Translations under genes and position numbers: made by a program
Notes under the pieces: generated by a model
The model's database searches: none
The model's input: only the letters and a program-made list of their open reading frames with translations
What the model was told of the DNA's origin: nothing
Source of the DNA: Candidatus Latescibacterota bacterium
GTDB taxonomy: Bacteria > Latescibacterota > UBA2968 > UBA8231
NCBI GenBank assembly: GCA_022827165.1
Contig: JAJDTN010000445.1
Span: 1-8,134 of the forward strand
Length of the DNA stretch: 8,134 nucleotides
Direction: 5' to 3'
Shown here: positions 6,145 to 8,134 of the stretch, one piece after another
Position numbering within the stretch: the first letter of the stretch is position 1
Layout of the letters: each line of letters starts with the position of its first letter

Positions 6145-8055
6145 TCAGTAAAGCACGGGGATGACGTTGCCCACCGTGCCGGTGAAGGTGTCCACGATCA
6201 GCCAGAAGCCGGCGATCACCAACTGTCCCAGGATCAGCCCCACGAAGAACGGCTTGGTGCGTTCGTAAGTCCTCGCCCCGCCGAAGCGCAGCACGGTCCG
6301 CTTGATCACCCACGCGGCGCAGATGGAGGACCACAGCACCGCCATGGTCCAGCCCGGGGCGACGGCGAACCCGAGAGGGTGCAGGGGCCAGCCGGCGACG
6401 TGCTGGCGGGCCACCATGAGCCCCGCCATCACCAGCCCGCCGCCGAGCATCCACAGGAAGCCGGTGAGGCTCGGACCGGCGGGGTTCTGAAGCTGGAAGA
6501 TGGTCTGCTCCGCCGGGTAGCGGGCGAAGGAGCCGAAGTACTGGCGGTCGAGGTTGACGCCGCCGTGGTCGTAGGCCAGCCGCAGCGTGAACCAGATCGA
6601 CACGGTGAGGGTGATCCCCATGGCCAGGGCGATGGCGGCCAGCAGCCGCCGCCGGTTGCCTGAGGTTTCGCTGCCAAGGCGCAGGCCGTTGGCCAGGGGC
6701 GCCATCATGAAGACCAGCAGCTCGCCGCTCCAGATCAGGCTGTGCCCGGCCGCCAGCAGGCCGGCGGGGCCGAGGGCCGGCGCGCCCACGGTGGTGATCA
6801 CGAAGCCGGCGGGCACCATGGCCGGCGAGATCGTGGGGATGCCCCCCTCCGCCACGGCCCGCGTCAGCCCGGTGAAGATCACCAACGCCCCCAGCACGAT
6901 GACGGGCGCCGCCCATCCCGGCATCCCCGCCTGCCACAGCCACACGGTCATGCCCCCCAGGCCCGCGGCGCCGCCGATGAGGGCCCAGCGGAAGGGGAGG
7001 ATCTCGCCGCTGTCGTCGATCGAGGCATCCCCGAGGGCGGCCTTGCGCCACACCCGCCGCAGGTGGCCGCGGGCGTACCAGAGCCCGGCGCCGATGAGCA
7101 CGATCAGGGCCCCCATCCCCTGGTGTCCGATGATCGGTTCCGTCCAGTAGCCCAGGCCGAGGTGGGTGGTGTCGATGCCCATGACGTGGAGGATCCTCTG
7201 CTCCACGGCGATGAGCAGGTAGAAGAACCAGAGGCTGAAGGCGATGCTGGTGTTGATGAACCAGGCGAAGCCGAGGGTCAGGAAGTTCAGCCCCACCCGC
7301 ACCGGCACCCCCGGAAACAGGTCGAGACGGGTCACCAGGGTCGGCGCCGGCACCTCGGGGAAGTAGTGCTGCAGGCCCTGCAGGCCGCCGACGACGGCGG
7401 GCACGGCGAAGCCCACCCACAGGCTCGCCCGCCGCAACACGTCCGGCAGGACGGCGCCCCTCTCCTGGAGGAACAGGGCCAGCGGCACCTGGGCCATGGG
7501 GAAGGGCAGGCGCTCGTGCTCCACCCACTGGCGCCGCAGGATGGCCAGGACGCAGACCAGGGTCAGGTAGAAGGCGGCGTAGAACGCCAGCCACCCCAGC
7601 AGCACCGGCATCCAGGCGGCCCAGGGGATCGCCATGCCGCCCTCGTAGAGCCCGCGCACCGCCTCCGGATCGCCCACCATCGTCCACTCCGCAAGGTGCG
7701 GATGGAGCCGCTCCGCCCACTCGTTCTCCGGGGAGGCGTAGTAGTAGATCCCCGTGACCAGGGGCAGCAGCATCCCCGTCACCCCGCGCGTGGGGATCGC
7801 CGCCGCCACCATCATCATCACCATGGCGGTGATCAGCTCGCCCCGCGTGAACCCCCAGGTGGGCCGGCAGCAGCGGAGCAACACGTGCCCGAGGATGAGC
7901 ACGAAGAGCAGGAAGAAGGCCGCCGGCGTCGACGACGAGAACCCCATGGGGGTCCCGCGCAGGAGCATGGTCGTGTACGGGGCGCCGACGCCGATGACCA
8001 CGCACAGGAGGCAGCCCACGGCGATCCCCCGCAGGGTGACAGCGGACTCCGGGCC
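6145..8055 (-). repeat. Direct repeat unit 2 (coding tandem duplication)
   Basis: Partner of 4193-6103. Similarity is uneven along the length: bases 7470-7541 are identical to 5518-5589 over 72 positions, while stretches coding for some loops differ heavily. Confidence 0.85.
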
Positions 8056-8124
8056 GGCGGCGGCGCGGGCGGGTTCGCGCTCCTGGAGGGCGGTCTGGTA
8101 GTCGGGGGGGATGCGGCGGTTCAT
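6145..8124 (-). CDS. Polytopic membrane protein, OPT-like (DUF6785/DUF6784 type), upstream paralogue
   Basis: A 659-residue paralogue of the next gene downstream. It aligns without gaps from its residue 24 (GPESAV) to the C-terminus with about 99 differences in 636 positions, roughly 84% identity counted by hand. It has the same pattern of about 16 hydrophobic segments and keeps the same landmarks: C-L-L-C, R-C-C, FTRGELIT, FINTSIAF, AEGGIPTISP, NGLRLGSE and GTVGNVIPVLY. The N-terminal tail before the homologous part is 11 residues longer and unrelated (MNRRIPPDYQ...), and probably cytosolic. ATG 8124 is the only ATG before the first helix. Only 10 bases of upstream sequence are visible and they hold no Shine-Dalgarno, so the start is less certain than the family. 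It is the first gene of the visible pair, probably co-transcribed with its paralogue. Its promoter, and possibly more genes of the operon, lie right of the window. Confidence 0.85.
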   Translation of the reverse strand: MNRRIPPDYQTALQEREPARAAAGPESAVTLRGIAVGCLLCVVIGVGAPYTTMLLRGTPMGFSSSTPAAFFLLFVLILGHVLLRCCRPTWGFTRGELITAMVMMMVAAAIPTRGVTGMLLPLVTGIYYYASPENEWAERLHPHLAEWTMVGDPEAVRGLYEGGMAIPWAAWMPVLLGWLAFYAAFYLTLVCVLAILRRQWVEHERLPFPMAQVPLALFLQERGAVLPDVLRRASLWVGFAVPAVVGGLQGLQHYFPEVPAPTLVTRLDLFPGVPVRVGLNFLTLGFAWFINTSIAFSLWFFYLLIAVEQRILHVMGIDTTHLGLGYWTEPIIGHQGMGALIVLIGAGLWYARGHLRRVWRKAALGDASIDDSGEILPFRWALIGGAAGLGGMTVWLWQAGMPGWAAPVIVLGALVIFTGLTRAVAEGGIPTISPAMVPAGFVITTVGAPALGPAGLLAAGHSLIWSGELLVFMMAPLANGLRLGSETSGNRRRLLAAIALAMGITLTVSIWFTLRLAYDHGGVNLDRQYFGSFARYPAEQTIFQLQNPAGPSLTGFLWMLGGGLVMAGLMVARQHVAGWPLHPLGFAVAPGWTMAVLWSSICAAWVIKRTVLRFGGARTYERTKPFFVGLILGQLVIAGFWLIVDTFTGTVGNVIPVLY

Positions 8125-8134
8125 GGCGGTGGCG

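Noticed and set aside
4427..6151. A 574-codon plus-strand open frame antisense to the downstream membrane-protein gene
   Set aside because: Composition is His/Gln/Gly-rich with no recognisable motif. It mirrors the codon bias of the real gene.
7808..7826. CAT-triplet repeat resembling a microsatellite
   Set aside because: On the minus strand it encodes the conserved Met cluster V-M-M-M-V, present in both paralogues, so it is coding rather than an independent repeat.
4193..8005. A single open frame of about 1270 codons on the minus strand spanning both membrane-protein genes
   Set aside because: Its first half is a shifted frame of the upstream paralogue and reads as low-complexity Arg/Gly/Pro/His sequence. 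Only the second half, from 6139, is the real protein. It is open because stops are rare at this GC content, so it is not a fusion.

Overview
This is a compact, very GC-rich (about 70% by eye) bacterial window with almost no intergenic space and no RNA genes, insertion sequences or CRISPR arrays that I can see. The gene content suggests a Gram-negative-type environmental bacterium that makes a surface polysaccharide. The first gene looks like the deacetylase that accompanies exosortase (XrtA) exopolysaccharide loci. The long paired membrane proteins resemble a family I remember mainly from PVC-, FCB- and Acidobacteria-like or uncultured lineages. The sequence does not fix the phylum.

Layout. 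(1) Bases 1-2286, plus strand: three tightly coupled genes, namely the 3' part of an XrtA-type polysaccharide deacetylase, a class I SAM methyltransferase, and an NAD-dependent sugar-nucleotide epimerase/dehydratase. They are joined by GTGA and ATGA stop/start overlaps, so they are probably one operon that begins left of the window. (2) Bases 2308-2805, minus strand: a SixA-type histidine phosphatase, convergent with that operon. (3) Bases 2837-4177, plus strand: a phosphomannomutase/phosphoglucomutase, divergent from sixA across only 31 bases. (4) Bases 4193-8124, minus strand: two tandem paralogous polytopic membrane proteins of about 650 residues. They are about 84% identical by hand alignment, separated by 5 bases, and convergent with the mutase gene.

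How the genes fit together. The mutase supplies mannose-1-P or glucose-1-P for NDP-sugars. The epimerase/dehydratase alters an NDP-sugar, and the methyltransferase and deacetylase plausibly modify the sugars or the polymer. This makes the left half a glycan-biosynthesis neighbourhood. SixA is a small phosphohistidine-phosphatase-like enzyme with no clear link to that pathway. The two membrane proteins look like uncharacterised, roughly 16-helix, OPT-transporter-like proteins (DUF6785/DUF6784 type, from memory). Their substrate is unknown, and a link to the glycan genes is not shown.

The item most worth a second look is the tandem membrane-protein pair. It has gene-precise duplication boundaries, a 72-base perfectly identical block, divergence concentrated in a few loops, and conserved Cys and Met clusters. 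The remaining genes are ordinary members of known families.
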